Shown piece by piece: positions 17,788 through 26,751 of a stretch of 64,000 nt of DNA. A program made the position numbers and the translations under genes. How positions within the stretch are numbered: position 1 is the first letter of the stretch; each line of letters opens with the position of its first letter. The notes beneath the pieces are model-generated. The model searched no databases and was not told the DNA's origin. It saw only the letters and a program-made list of their open reading frames with translations. The stretch is from an uncultured Opitutaceae bacterium (GTDB lineage Bacteria; Verrucomicrobiota; Verrucomicrobiia; Opitutales; Opitutaceae), in the NCBI GenBank assembly GCA_937902925.1, contig CALFNN010000083.1, forward strand, positions 1 through 64,000, given 5' to 3'.

Positions 17788-19425
17788 ATGACGACCCAGC
17801 AAAAACTTTCGATGCCGCTCATGGTCTTGGCAACGGTGTTCGCCGCCGGCGTCGGTTTGAGGGCGGCGGATCCGTTGCCGGCGGTGCGCACGATCGCGCC
17901 GGGGCCGTTTCAGCCGACGTGGGAATCGCTCGTCGCGAACTACCAGTGCCCGGACTGGTTTCGCGATGCGAAGCTCGGCATCTGGGCGCACTGGTCGGCG
18001 CAGTGCGTGCCCGAGGAAGGCGACTGGTATGCGCGCAGCATGTATATGCAGGGCAACCGCCAGTATGAGGCGCACCTGGCGAAATACGGCCATCCGTCGG
18101 AGTTCGGGTTCATGGAGATCGATAACCTGTGGAAGGCCGAGCACTGGGAGCCGGAAAAACTCATGGAGCTCTACATCGACGCCGGCGCGAAATACTTCGT
18201 CGCGCTCGCGAACCACGAGGACAACTTCGACACCTACGATTCGCGTTACCACGACTGGAACGCCGTGCGCGTCGGCCCGCACCGCGACATCGTCGGCACG
18301 TGGGCGAAGATCGCCCGCGCACACGGGCTTCGCTTCGGCGTTTCGAATCATTCGTCGCACGCGTGGCACTGGTTTCAAACCGCCTACGGCTACGATGCGG
18401 AAGGGCCGAAGGCGACCTTGCGCTACGACGCGTTCACGCTGACCGAGGCCGACGGGAAAGGGAAGTGGTGGGAGGGGCTCGACCCGCGCGACCTCTACGG
18501 CAAGCCGGCGATCGTGATCCCGGACGGATTCACGACGGCGAAGGAGGTGCGCGACTGGCACGACAAGAACGACCTGCCGTGGACCGAGGACCCGCCGCCG
18601 AACGACCCCGAGTTCGTCGACAAGTGGTTTTTCCGCGCGCAGGACCTCGTCGACAAATACGATCCGGACTTCCTTTACCTCGACAACACCGAACTGCCGC
18701 TCGGCCAGGCCGGGCTCGATATCGCCGCCCACTTCTACAACGCGAACATCGCCCGGCACGGCGGCAAACTCGACGCGGTGCTGACGGCCAAGGGGCTGAA
18801 GCCCGAGCACCGCGGCGCGGTCGTGCAGGATTTCGAGCGCAGCATCAGCAACGGCGGCATCCAGGACCGGCCGTTCGAAACCGATACGTGCATCGGCCAG
18901 TGGCACTACAAGAAAGACATCGTCTACAAGACGGTCGGGCAGGTCGTGCGGATGTTCGTCGACGTCGTGAGCAAGAACGGCACGTTGCTCCTCAGCATTC
19001 CGCAACGCGGCGACGGCACGATCGACGACCGCGAGGTGGCGTTTCTTCACGGGCTCGCGGCGTGGAACCACGTCAATGGCGACGGCATCTTCGGCAGCCG
19101 GCCGTGGCTCGTCTTTGGCGAGGGTCCGACGCAGGTGCCGCGCGGCCGGGCCGCCGACGCGCCGATCCCGTATGGGCCGGAGGACATCCGCTTCACGACC
19201 AAGGGTGGCAAACTCTACATCTTTTTGCTCGCCGAGCCGACGGGAGCCATCGCCGTAAAATCGCTCGGGCTCGCGGCGCCAACGGGCAGGCACGTAAAGG
19301 AAATCGCGCTCGTCGGGTCCGACGAAACCGTGCGCTGGCAGCAGGACGCCGCCGCGCTGCACATCGAAAAGCCGGATCGGTTGCCGTCGGCGGACGTCAT
19401 TTCCTATCGCGTGACCTTGGAATGA
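17788..19425 (+). CDS. GH29 alpha-L-fucosidase
   Basis: Secreted 545-residue fucosidase using a retaining mechanism. The ATG at 17788 begins a signal peptide (MTTQQKLSMPLMVLATVFAAG then VGLRAAD). The TIM barrel contains KLGIWAHWSAQ with H68, ANHEDNF with H143, and FLYLDNTELPLG with nucleophile D299. In GH29 enzymes the second site usually reads His-His; here the second His is Glu144. The C-terminal part (about 450-545) is a small beta-domain. Length is normal. Its TGA overlaps the ATG of the next hydrolase gene (ATGA), so the two are co-translated and presumably act on the same fucosylated chain. Substrate linkage cannot be predicted, and the altered pocket residue makes strict fucose specificity less certain. 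Confidence 0.92.
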   Translation: MTTQQKLSMPLMVLATVFAAGVGLRAADPLPAVRTIAPGPFQPTWESLVANYQCPDWFRDAKLGIWAHWSAQCVPEEGDWYARSMYMQGNRQYEAHLAKYGHPSEFGFMEIDNLWKAEHWEPEKLMELYIDAGAKYFVALANHEDNFDTYDSRYHDWNAVRVGPHRDIVGTWAKIARAHGLRFGVSNHSSHAWHWFQTAYGYDAEGPKATLRYDAFTLTEADGKGKWWEGLDPRDLYGKPAIVIPDGFTTAKEVRDWHDKNDLPWTEDPPPNDPEFVDKWFFRAQDLVDKYDPDFLYLDNTELPLGQAGLDIAAHFYNANIARHGGKLDAVLTAKGLKPEHRGAVVQDFERSISNGGIQDRPFETDTCIGQWHYKKDIVYKTVGQVVRMFVDVVSKNGTLLLSIPQRGDGTIDDREVAFLHGLAAWNHVNGDGIFGSRPWLVFGEGPTQVPRGRAADAPIPYGPEDIRFTTKGGKLYIFLLAEPTGAIAVKSLGLAAPTGRHVKEIALVGSDETVRWQQDAAALHIEKPDRLPSADVISYRVTLE

Positions 19426-21698
19426 AAACGCTTCGACGCTTCGACCCCGCCCTGACCAGATGCGTTCGCACCGCGATCAGGGTTGCTCCCGTTTTCGCCG
19501 CGCTCGCTGTCGCGTGTGCGCACGCCGCCGACGACATTCCGCTGCAGCCGTTCAGCATCGACCACGCCGGCCACAAGGATTCGCCCGCGGACGTCTCGTT
19601 CCTGCTCGGCAAGGATCCGGCGGGGCAGGGCGGTTTTATCGCGGTGCAGAACGGCCACCTCACGAAGCCCGACGGATCGCGGTTCCGGATCTGGGGCGTC
19701 GATATCACCGGCTGGACGCAGGGCTCGTCGAACCTGCCGCCGAAGGACCAGGCGGAATTCTGGGCGGCGGAGATGGCGCGGTCGGGGATCAATTGCGTGC
19801 GTTTCCATTTTCTCGATTTGCCGACGCGCAGCGCCGAGGACGACGCGAGGATGGCGGAGCGGCGCAAGCAGGCGGAGGCCGCCGGCGAGCAGTTCAAGGG
19901 CCGGCCCGCGGGTCTCGTCGACCGGAATCGCAACGACACGCAGGCGCTCGACCCGGAGGCGCTCGACCGGCTCGACTATTTCGTCTTCCAGCTCAAGCGC
20001 CACGGCGTCTACTCGAATCTCAACCTCAACGTCGGCTTGCGCTACAAGGCCGGCGACGACGTGCCGGACTCCGGCGTCATCAACCTGAGCAAGGGCTTCA
20101 CCTATATCTCGACGCGGATGATCGAGCTGCAGAAGAAATACGCCCGGGAACTGCTCACGCACCATAATCCCTACACGAACACCGACTATGCCCACGAGCC
20201 GGCGGTCGCGACGGTCGAGATCGTGAACGAGAATTCGATCTTCGAGTTCTGGATGCGCAACTGGCTGCGCGGCGAACTGACGCCGGATGGCCCGCACTAC
20301 CAGCTCGATTTCACGCCGTTCTACGCGAAGCAACTCGATACGATGTATAACGACTGGCTCGCGAAGAACCGCACGCCGGCGCAGGTCGCGCATCTGCGGG
20401 AGCTCGCGGGAGTGAAACCCGGCGAGCCGGTGCCGCGGATCCGCCGCGGCGATTTCAGCATCACGCCCAAGGAACGATTCTACGCCGAGGCGGACTTTCT
20501 CGCCGAGGTGGAGAAGAACTTCTTCGTCGGGATGCGCGACTACCTGAAGAAGGACCTCGGCGTGCAGTCGCTCGTCATCGGCAACGCCGACCACACCTAC
20601 TGGATTCCCAACCTGCCGATGATGCGGGCGAACAGCCTGCTCGATTACATCGACGGCCACGTCTACTGGCAGCACCCGGCGATCTGGGGCAAACGCAACA
20701 CGCCGATGGTCGACGACCCGCTGCACTCGACGATCGTGAAGCTCAGCCGCTCGCCGTTCCTCGACCGGCCGTTCACCGTCAGCGAGGTCAATCATCCGAA
20801 CCCGAACGAATATGCCGCGGAGATGATCCCGATCCTTGCGAGCTATGCGGCGTTCCAGGACTGGGACGGGATCTATTTCTACACCTTCGAGCCGAAGGTC
20901 GGCGCGGAGTGGCAGCACTACGTGGCCGACGAATTCGACATCACGCTCGACCCGGTGAAGATGACGCAGATGAGCGTGGGCGCGCTGATCTTTTGCCGCG
21001 CCGATGTGCAGCCGGCGAAGGAGATTGTGGCGCGGACGTATTCCGCCGAGCAGGTGAACGAGAGCGCGCGGCTGCCGGAGTCGGAGCGGCCGTATTTCAC
21101 GCCGGGGTTTCCGCTCTCGACGGCGCTCCGCCACGGCTCGCGCATCCGTTCGCTGACCGGCCCGCCGACGGCAAAGTTCGCGCCCGATCCCGCGCCGCCC
21201 TACGTGACGGACACGGGCGAAATCGCGTGGCACGTGGATCCGGTGAAGCACGGGCTCGTGACGATCGACACGCCGCGCGCGCAGGCGCTGGTCGGATTTG
21301 TCCGGGACAATTCACAGATGACGACCAGGCACCTCGCCGCGGAAGTTAAGAACGACTTTGCCGTGATCACGCTTTCGTCACTCAGCGCCGAGCCGATCCA
21401 GCGCGCCAACCGGCTGCTGCTGACGGCCTGTTCGCGCTGGCAGAACACCGGTTCGCAATGGAACGACCGCCACACTCTCTGGGACAAGTGGGGTCACGGT
21501 CCGACGTTGATCGAGCCCGTGACGGGCTGGCTCGTGCTGCGCGAACTCGACGGCGCGGTGGCCGTGTTGCTTACGCCGCTGGACGGCGCAAGCCAGCCGA
21601 TCGGCCAGCCGATCGGTGGCCGGCGGCTGGAGGACGGTTGGGAAATCCCGCTCGGGAACCCGGCGACCACGCATTACCTGATCCAGGTCGTGCGCTAG
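19422..21698 (+). CDS. Clan GH-A (beta/alpha)8 glycoside hydrolase, family uncertain
   Basis: Secreted 758-residue hydrolase. The start ATG overlaps the GH29 stop by four bases. A leader (RTAIRVAPVFAALAVACAHAA) is followed by an N-terminal beta segment, then a TIM barrel. The clan GH-A pattern is clear: VEIVNEN with N269 and E270 as acid/base after strand 4, and FTVSEVNHPNP with E455 as nucleophile after strand 7. A charged helical insertion sits near 135-165, and a C-terminal beta-rich domain occupies about 560-758. It resembles GH5/GH39/GH42-like enzymes but I cannot assign a CAZy family, and it may be unclassified. Coupling to a fucosidase suggests it removes or cleaves sugars next to fucose. 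Confidence 0.85.
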   Translation: MKTLRRFDPALTRCVRTAIRVAPVFAALAVACAHAADDIPLQPFSIDHAGHKDSPADVSFLLGKDPAGQGGFIAVQNGHLTKPDGSRFRIWGVDITGWTQGSSNLPPKDQAEFWAAEMARSGINCVRFHFLDLPTRSAEDDARMAERRKQAEAAGEQFKGRPAGLVDRNRNDTQALDPEALDRLDYFVFQLKRHGVYSNLNLNVGLRYKAGDDVPDSGVINLSKGFTYISTRMIELQKKYARELLTHHNPYTNTDYAHEPAVATVEIVNENSIFEFWMRNWLRGELTPDGPHYQLDFTPFYAKQLDTMYNDWLAKNRTPAQVAHLRELAGVKPGEPVPRIRRGDFSITPKERFYAEADFLAEVEKNFFVGMRDYLKKDLGVQSLVIGNADHTYWIPNLPMMRANSLLDYIDGHVYWQHPAIWGKRNTPMVDDPLHSTIVKLSRSPFLDRPFTVSEVNHPNPNEYAAEMIPILASYAAFQDWDGIYFYTFEPKVGAEWQHYVADEFDITLDPVKMTQMSVGALIFCRADVQPAKEIVARTYSAEQVNESARLPESERPYFTPGFPLSTALRHGSRIRSLTGPPTAKFAPDPAPPYVTDTGEIAWHVDPVKHGLVTIDTPRAQALVGFVRDNSQMTTRHLAAEVKNDFAVITLSSLSAEPIQRANRLLLTACSRWQNTGSQWNDRHTLWDKWGHGPTLIEPVTGWLVLRELDGAVAVLLTPLDGASQPIGQPIGGRRLEDGWEIPLGNPATTHYLIQVVR

Positions 21699-21734
21699 TC
21701 GGCGAACGCCGAGCGCCGACCGGCACCACGACCA

Positions 21735-21752
21735 ACCGACCGCGCTGTCGGT
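21735..21752. other. Hairpin between converging genes
   Basis: ACCGAC and GTCGGT pair around a six-base loop, 37 bases after the clan GH-A gene. No U-run follows on either strand. It may help end transcription between the converging genes but is not a classical terminator. Confidence 0.3.
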
Positions 21753-21760
21753 CGATGCGA

Positions 21761-21779
21761 TGTCAACTAATAGTTGACA
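21761..21779. promoter_or_regulatory. Perfect 19-base palindrome in a convergent gap
   Basis: TGTCAACTAATAGTTGACA is symmetric around a single base, so it cannot form a normal loop and looks more like a binding site for a dimeric regulator (GntR-like sites have comparable form) than a terminator. It is AT-rich against GC-rich surroundings. It lies between the 3' ends of the clan GH-A hydrolase and the mutarotase gene, which is odd for an operator. Confidence 0.45.
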
Positions 21780-21896
21780 GCCTAAATCGCGGAGGCGAAC
21801 ACAAGCGCGGGCTGGCATCGGCGAAGGCCACCGCGCGCACGTTGCGCGGGCGCGCGCTGGCAGCCGGCCCGAAGCGGGGGACGACCGCGGCGGGCT

Positions 21897-22235
21897 TCAG
21901 TCGCAGTGGAAAACCTCTTCCATGCCGGCCCACCATTCGTCGGTGGCATGGTCGGGGAGCGGTTCCTGGCACGGTTTGCACACGGCCCACCATTTCTGCG
22001 TCATCGGGTCGGCGGCCATCCGCGCCATGTCAGCCGCGAAATCGTCGCCGGTATATTCGAAATAGCTGAAGAGATAGTGCTTCCCGTCCGGCATGCGGCG
22101 CAGGTAGATCGAATAGTTCCGGATGTGGCAGGTCGTGATCATCGCCAGCACCGCCGGCCACACCGTGGCGTGCAGCTGGCGATACTCCGCGAGTTTCTCT
22201 GGACGCAAACCGATCACGGAGCCGTAGCGTTTCAT
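21897..22235 (-). CDS. L-rhamnose/L-fucose mutarotase (RhaM/COG3254 family)
   Basis: A 112-residue cytoplasmic enzyme that interconverts alpha and beta anomers of a 6-deoxy-L-sugar so that the next enzyme can use it. It starts MKRYGSVIGLRPEKLAEYRQ; Y18, H22 and Y41 fall at the same numbers as active-site residues of E. coli RhaM, and the KWW (81-83) and C-terminal EEVFHCD segments are typical. Length is slightly above the 104 residues of E. coli RhaM. Members of this family act on rhamnose, and some are annotated as L-fucose mutarotase type 2. Two fucosidase genes and one rhamnosidase gene are in the window, so both are possible. It lies 66 bases downstream of the solute-binding-like gene, same strand. 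Confidence 0.9.
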   Translation of the reverse strand: MKRYGSVIGLRPEKLAEYRQLHATVWPAVLAMITTCHIRNYSIYLRRMPDGKHYLFSYFEYTGDDFAADMARMAADPMTQKWWAVCKPCQEPLPDHATDEWWAGMEEVFHCD

Positions 22236-22301
22236 GGGAACTGGTAGGATGGAGGAAATTGCCGCTCGCTTGGCGAGATCTAACCGCGGCTCGCGTTCGC
22301 G

Positions 22302-23459
22302 TCAGGCATCGTGCGGGCGGTCGCGATAGGCTTCCTCGAGCCGCGCAAGCGCCGCCGCATCCGACAATTCCCCGCGCAACGCCGAATGGACGATCCGGGC
22401 CGCCCGTTCTTGAAAACCCAGGTAGCCGCGAAATTGCGGTCGCAGCCAAGCGCGGTCGAGGACTGGCAGCGTGCGCTTGAAATAATCGCCGGTAAGCCGG
22501 TTGTTTCCGGCGTCGAGCCAGGCCGCGCGATGTCCGGGCTGCCCGCCGCTGCGGGTATAAAGCCCGCGTTGGGTGCGGGCCGAAGCGACGAACTTCGCGT
22601 AGGCGAGCGCCTCGCGCCGGTGCCGGCTGCGGGCCGACACCCCGAGGCCGGCGCCGCCGAGCACCGTTCGCAACGGTTGTCCGGCAAAGAGCGGCGGTTC
22701 TCCGAATTCGATGCGGTGGTCTGTGTAGCCCGCGCGCGCATAGTTGGAGTAGCCGTAGGCGAGGGGACCGTAGCAGATCTGGCGGTTGCCCGCCGAGGCC
22801 GCCAGGTCGAGCGAGGCGATCGGATCGCGCGTCCAGCATCCCGCGTCGCACCGGGCCAATAGTTCCCGCAGTCGCCGGAGCGCGGCGGCTCCGACGACGG
22901 AGGAGACGACCCGCCCGGGGTCCACAAACGGCTCTTCGCCCACAGCCGTGCATAGCGAAAAGAAATTCATCAGGCAGTTGATCGGTGCGGCCGGCACGTC
23001 GACATGCCCGAGCCGGGCGAGCGCCAGCACCTCGTCCCAGGTGCGGGGCACGGCGCACTCGAGCTGGTCGAGCAAGTCGGCGCGCCAGAACGCGACCGGT
23101 GCGGCCGCATCGATCGCGAGCGCCCATTGGTGCCCGGCGTGCGTGTAACTGGCGTGGGAAAGTCCGGCCGCGTGCGTGGCCTGGTCGGCGAGAAATGCGG
23201 GAGCAAGATGCTCGTCGAGCGGCAGCAGGGCTCCGCCCGGAGCTGCGGCGCAGACGCACGGATGGTCCAGGACCAGCAGGTCGTAGGTCGCCGCGAGCGC
23301 GGCGACCGGCGAGGCTTCGAACGTTTTCAGCGAATGCTTCTCCCACTGGATGCGAATCTCCGGATGCCGGTCGCGGAATCGTTTCGCCGTGGCGACCAGG
23401 GGAAGCCAGCCGCGGGCGTGATTCCAAGTGATGCCTCGAAGGGTGACGGAGGACGGCAT
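22302..23459 (-). CDS. Solute-binding-protein-like protein without signal peptide
   Basis: A 385-residue protein with the fold pattern of family 1 extracellular sugar-binding proteins: RGITWNHARGWLPLVATAKR near residue 8, HPEIRIQWEKHSLKTFE, YDLLVLDHP, and later RTWDEVLALARLG. The ATG at 23459 is the most plausible start; upstream codons give a proline/arginine-rich stretch with no export signal, so the protein looks cytoplasmic. No permease or ATPase gene is nearby. I recall similar leaderless proteins annotated as ABC substrate-binding proteins in other bacteria, but cannot check this. It lies upstream of the mutarotase gene on the same strand, which suggests a sugar-sensing or sugar-handling role rather than transport. 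Function unproven. Confidence 0.78.
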   Translation of the reverse strand: MPSSVTLRGITWNHARGWLPLVATAKRFRDRHPEIRIQWEKHSLKTFEASPVAALAATYDLLVLDHPCVCAAAPGGALLPLDEHLAPAFLADQATHAAGLSHASYTHAGHQWALAIDAAAPVAFWRADLLDQLECAVPRTWDEVLALARLGHVDVPAAPINCLMNFFSLCTAVGEEPFVDPGRVVSSVVGAAALRRLRELLARCDAGCWTRDPIASLDLAASAGNRQICYGPLAYGYSNYARAGYTDHRIEFGEPPLFAGQPLRTVLGGAGLGVSARSRHRREALAYAKFVASARTQRGLYTRSGGQPGHRAAWLDAGNNRLTGDYFKRTLPVLDRAWLRPQFRGYLGFQERAARIVHSALRGELSDAAALARLEEAYRDRPHDA

Positions 23460-23943
23460 GAGGGTGGAGGGTGGGGGGCGGGCAGGGCGGCAGCCGCCGG
23501 GCGAGCGATTCCGCAAAAGCAGCGGAACAACGCGCCGGCGGGCCCGGTCTTTTTCATTTGCAAAACAATTTTTTATTAGCAAACCGAAGCAAGTCGGAAA
23601 TCCCCCCAACCCCACGTTTCCCTGTGCCGGCACGGCCGAAGAAATTTGTTTTCATCGAGGCGTCTCTTGCTTTCGCGGCGTTTCAGCCGTCGACCGGCAG
23701 GGCGATTTGTCCGGCGCGGAGGTCGCGTTCGCGGCGGTCGGCGCCGGGGCGGACAAGCCGGGCATCGTGCGATCCCGCGGGACCGCGGGTCGGCGTGGTT
23801 CGGCGACGCAATAAACTTTTTGCTTTTTCGGCGTCCCGTTTCGGGGCGCTGCAAATCAACCCCCAAAAGAGAGAACCCAATCCCGGACGGACCGCCGCAG
23901 GATGCATCAACGCCATCCCGGAGGGACTTATCCTGACACTCCC
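23460..23943. other. 484-base divergent intergenic region with an AT-rich island
   Basis: No gene is seen here. It should hold the promoters for the solute-binding-like gene (minus) and the second TonB receptor (plus). An AT-rich island at 23551-23584 contains the palindrome TTTGCAAA (23557-23564) and a second GCAAA at 23579-23583, a possible operator or promoter. A second AT-rich patch (AATAAACTTTTTGCTTTTTC) lies near 23811-23830, about 115-130 bases upstream of the receptor start, and could be its promoter. Confidence 0.5.
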
Positions 23944-26655
23944 ATGCAAACAAAAATGACACTGCCGTCGAGGACCACTCTGCTGGCCCTCCTGTCGCTC
24001 GGCTCCGCGCCGTTGCTCGCCCAGACCGCTCCCGCCAGCAACACCAACCCCGCGACCAACAAGGACGAGGTGGTGAAGTTGGAGGCGTTCCAAGTCACCG
24101 GCCTCCGTGGCAGCCTCGCGTCCGCCGATGAGATCAAGCAGTCCAATTTGCAGATCGTCGATTCGATCGTGGCGAGCGATATCAACAAGCTGCCGGACGT
24201 CGACGTCTCGTATGCGCTCGCCAGAATCCCGGGCATCCAGGTGGCCCACACCTTCGCGGGTCTCGGCGGCAACGGGGCGGTCACCATCCATGGCCTCACC
24301 CAGGTGGCCAATACCACCGACGGCCGGGAAGTCTTCACCCCGGGCGGTGCGTCCGGCGGCGGCATCGCGAACGGCCAGCGCACCTTCGATTACTCGCAGA
24401 TGCCGTCGGCGCTGATCGGAGGCATCGATGTCTACAAGACGGCGGCGGCCAACCAGATTGATGGCGGCCTCGGGGGGTTGATCGATGTTCGCCTCCGCAA
24501 GCCGTTCGACTTCGGCGAAGGCCTGCACACGGGCGCCACGGCCGGCGTCACCTACTCGGGACTCGATAACCAGACGCGGCCAAGCTACAACGTGCTTTTC
24601 AGCGACACGGCGAACACGGGCATCGGCAAGATCGGCGTGCTGGTCTCCGGCAGCAACAATGTCACGCCGTGGCGCGAGGACAACATCGGCGTCGGCAACC
24701 CGTCACCCAGCGCCACCGTGACGACCGGAACCCCGACGGCCCTGGTCGCCACCGGTTACAATCTCTCCGCGTCCTGGGGCGTGTTCAAGACGATCGGGTA
24801 TAACGCCGAGATCCAGTGGCAGCCGCAGGAACATCTCCAGTTCTATGCGGGAGTGAACCACAACCAGTGGTCGAACATCGAGGACCAGGTTTCGATGCTG
24901 ATCGGCCTGCCGGTGGCGAACGCCGTGGCGGGATCGGGCGTCATGTTCCCGGGCAGCACCACGGCGGTGAAGACCGCCACGTTCACCAACGTCACCGGCA
25001 CGTCCTACAGCGTCATCCGCGACCTGAAGGACCGGAGCACGATGGGCTACGTGGGCGCCAACTGGACCTCCGGCAACCTGAAGCTGAACTTCGACCTGAA
25101 CCAATTCGTGTCCGCCTACGGTTTCTACAACAACGGGGTCTTTGGCTCCGCGACGATTCCCAGCCTCACCTACGATCTCGGCGGCACCGTGCCCAACGCG
25201 GTCGTGACGGGCGCCAGCCTCTACGATCCGAGCATCTACAAGACCGTCCAGGTCATCAACCGGCTGTTCCCCTCCACGGCCAAGGCGACCGCCGGAAAAA
25301 TCGACGGCGAATACGGCCTGACGCAGGGGCTGTTCACCAAGATCCTCGGCGGGTTGCGCTACTCCCAGACGGAACAGGACAACAGCAATCTCAACCTCTA
25401 TCTCGGCGCCTACAACATCCCGGCCGCGCAACAGGCCTTGGGCACTTTCCCCAACACCTGGGGCCCCACGCCGATTCAGGATTTCTTCACGGGCTATCGC
25501 GAGGCGCAACCCTCGCAGTATCTCAGCGTGGGAAATTTCGACACGTTCCGGGATCCCGATGCCACGCTGCGGCTGTTCGGCGCTCCCTCCACGGTGACGT
25601 CAAAGAACGACGGCACGGTCAACCCGCTCGGTTTCTTCAAAATAACGGAGAAAACGACGGCCGCTTACCTCATGCCCCAGTTCTCCGGGCGGGTCGGTGA
25701 AATGCCCTTCGACGGAAATATCGGCCTGCGGGTGGTGCAGACGAAAGAAAACCTGGGCGGCTACCAAACCATCAACCCCGGCACCGCGTCCCAAGGCATC
25801 GGCCCGATCAATCTCTCGAGTTCCTACACCGACTGGCTGCCCAGTCTCAATTATCGGCTGAAGCTCACGGACAAACTCTTCCTGCGGCTCGCGGCGTCGA
25901 AAACGATCACGCGTCCGAACTTTGGCTCGATGTCGCCCTCGCTGACCTTGAATCAGAATCCGATCAATCCGACCGCCAATTCCGGCTCGCAAGGTAACCC
26001 GAACCTGAAGCCGATCCGCTCGACCAACTACGATGTGTCGGTGGAGGATTACCTCACCAAGGATGCGGTGATTTATGCCGCCGGATTTTACAAGGACGTC
26101 ACGGGGTTCATTGCCAACACGACCGGCCCGCAGACTTACGACGGAGTGACCTACCAGATCACCACGCCCGCGAATCTCAACCCGGCGACGATCAAGGGCG
26201 CCGAGGTCGGCTACCACCAGTTCTTCAGTTTCCTGCCGGCGCCGTTCGACGGACTCGGCTTGCAGGCCAACTACACCCTCGTCCAGAGCTCCACGCCGAG
26301 CACGATCCAGGGCTACAACATTCCGCTGACGAATCTCTCGCGCACGAGCTACAACGCCGTGGCGATGTATGAAAAAGGCCCGCTCTCCGCGCGCCTCGCC
26401 TACAACTGGCGCGACAAATACGTGACCGGCGTTTCCAACTTCGTGAACGTCGGCCTCCTGCAGCAGGTCGTGCGCGCCTATGGCGATCTCGATGCCTCGC
26501 TGAACTACGAGGTCACGAAAAACGTCCAGATCTCCGTCCAAGGCGTGAACCTCACCAATACGCTGCGGTATCAGTTCTGGGGCTCGCCCCAGTTCCCGTC
26601 GAACGCCTACCTCGACGGCATTTCGCTGATGGCCAACGTCACTCTCCGCTTCTGA
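23944..26655 (+). CDS. TonB-dependent receptor (Xanthomonas/Caulobacter type)
   Basis: Outer-membrane transporter of 903 residues for a large nutrient, probably an oligosaccharide. The ATG at 23944 begins a signal peptide (MQTKMTLPSRTTLLALLSLG, cleaved near LLAQTAP). A TonB-box-like LEAFQV at 45-50 is followed by the plug: GLRGSLASADEIKQSN, then VASDINKLPDVDVSYALARI with IPGIQV, the pattern of the carbohydrate-associated receptor group first described in Xanthomonas and Caulobacter. This differs from the SPFEV receptors elsewhere in the window. The barrel is complete and ends MANVTLRF. An ATG at 23902 would lengthen the leader and is less likely. A strong terminator follows, separating it from the esterase operon. 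Confidence 0.93.
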   Translation: MQTKMTLPSRTTLLALLSLGSAPLLAQTAPASNTNPATNKDEVVKLEAFQVTGLRGSLASADEIKQSNLQIVDSIVASDINKLPDVDVSYALARIPGIQVAHTFAGLGGNGAVTIHGLTQVANTTDGREVFTPGGASGGGIANGQRTFDYSQMPSALIGGIDVYKTAAANQIDGGLGGLIDVRLRKPFDFGEGLHTGATAGVTYSGLDNQTRPSYNVLFSDTANTGIGKIGVLVSGSNNVTPWREDNIGVGNPSPSATVTTGTPTALVATGYNLSASWGVFKTIGYNAEIQWQPQEHLQFYAGVNHNQWSNIEDQVSMLIGLPVANAVAGSGVMFPGSTTAVKTATFTNVTGTSYSVIRDLKDRSTMGYVGANWTSGNLKLNFDLNQFVSAYGFYNNGVFGSATIPSLTYDLGGTVPNAVVTGASLYDPSIYKTVQVINRLFPSTAKATAGKIDGEYGLTQGLFTKILGGLRYSQTEQDNSNLNLYLGAYNIPAAQQALGTFPNTWGPTPIQDFFTGYREAQPSQYLSVGNFDTFRDPDATLRLFGAPSTVTSKNDGTVNPLGFFKITEKTTAAYLMPQFSGRVGEMPFDGNIGLRVVQTKENLGGYQTINPGTASQGIGPINLSSSYTDWLPSLNYRLKLTDKLFLRLAASKTITRPNFGSMSPSLTLNQNPINPTANSGSQGNPNLKPIRSTNYDVSVEDYLTKDAVIYAAGFYKDVTGFIANTTGPQTYDGVTYQITTPANLNPATIKGAEVGYHQFFSFLPAPFDGLGLQANYTLVQSSTPSTIQGYNIPLTNLSRTSYNAVAMYEKGPLSARLAYNWRDKYVTGVSNFVNVGLLQQVVRAYGDLDASLNYEVTKNVQISVQGVNLTNTLRYQFWGSPQFPSNAYLDGISLMANVTLRF

Positions 26656-26686
26656 TGGGGCATCGTTCAGATTTTTAGGAAACCGG

Positions 26687-26742
26687 CCCCGGGTGCCCGG
26701 GCGACGCGAGTCAACGTCGCACGGCATCCGGGGTCTTTATTT
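26687..26742 (+). terminator. Rho-independent terminator with nested hairpin
   Basis: CCCCGGGTGCC (26687-26697) pairs over 11 positions with GGCATCCGGGG (26723-26733), with one G-U pair. Inside it GCGACG (26701-26706) pairs with CGTCGC (26715-26720). A T-rich stretch, TCTTTATTT, follows directly. It lies 31 bases after the receptor stop and ends 10 bases before the esterase ATG, so it should end or reduce read-through into the hydrolase genes. Confidence 0.75.
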
Positions 26743-26751
26743 GCCCCGCCA

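Noticed and set aside
23902-23943. Earlier ATG for the second receptor
   Set aside because: It adds 14 polar residues in front of a signal peptide that starts well at 23944.
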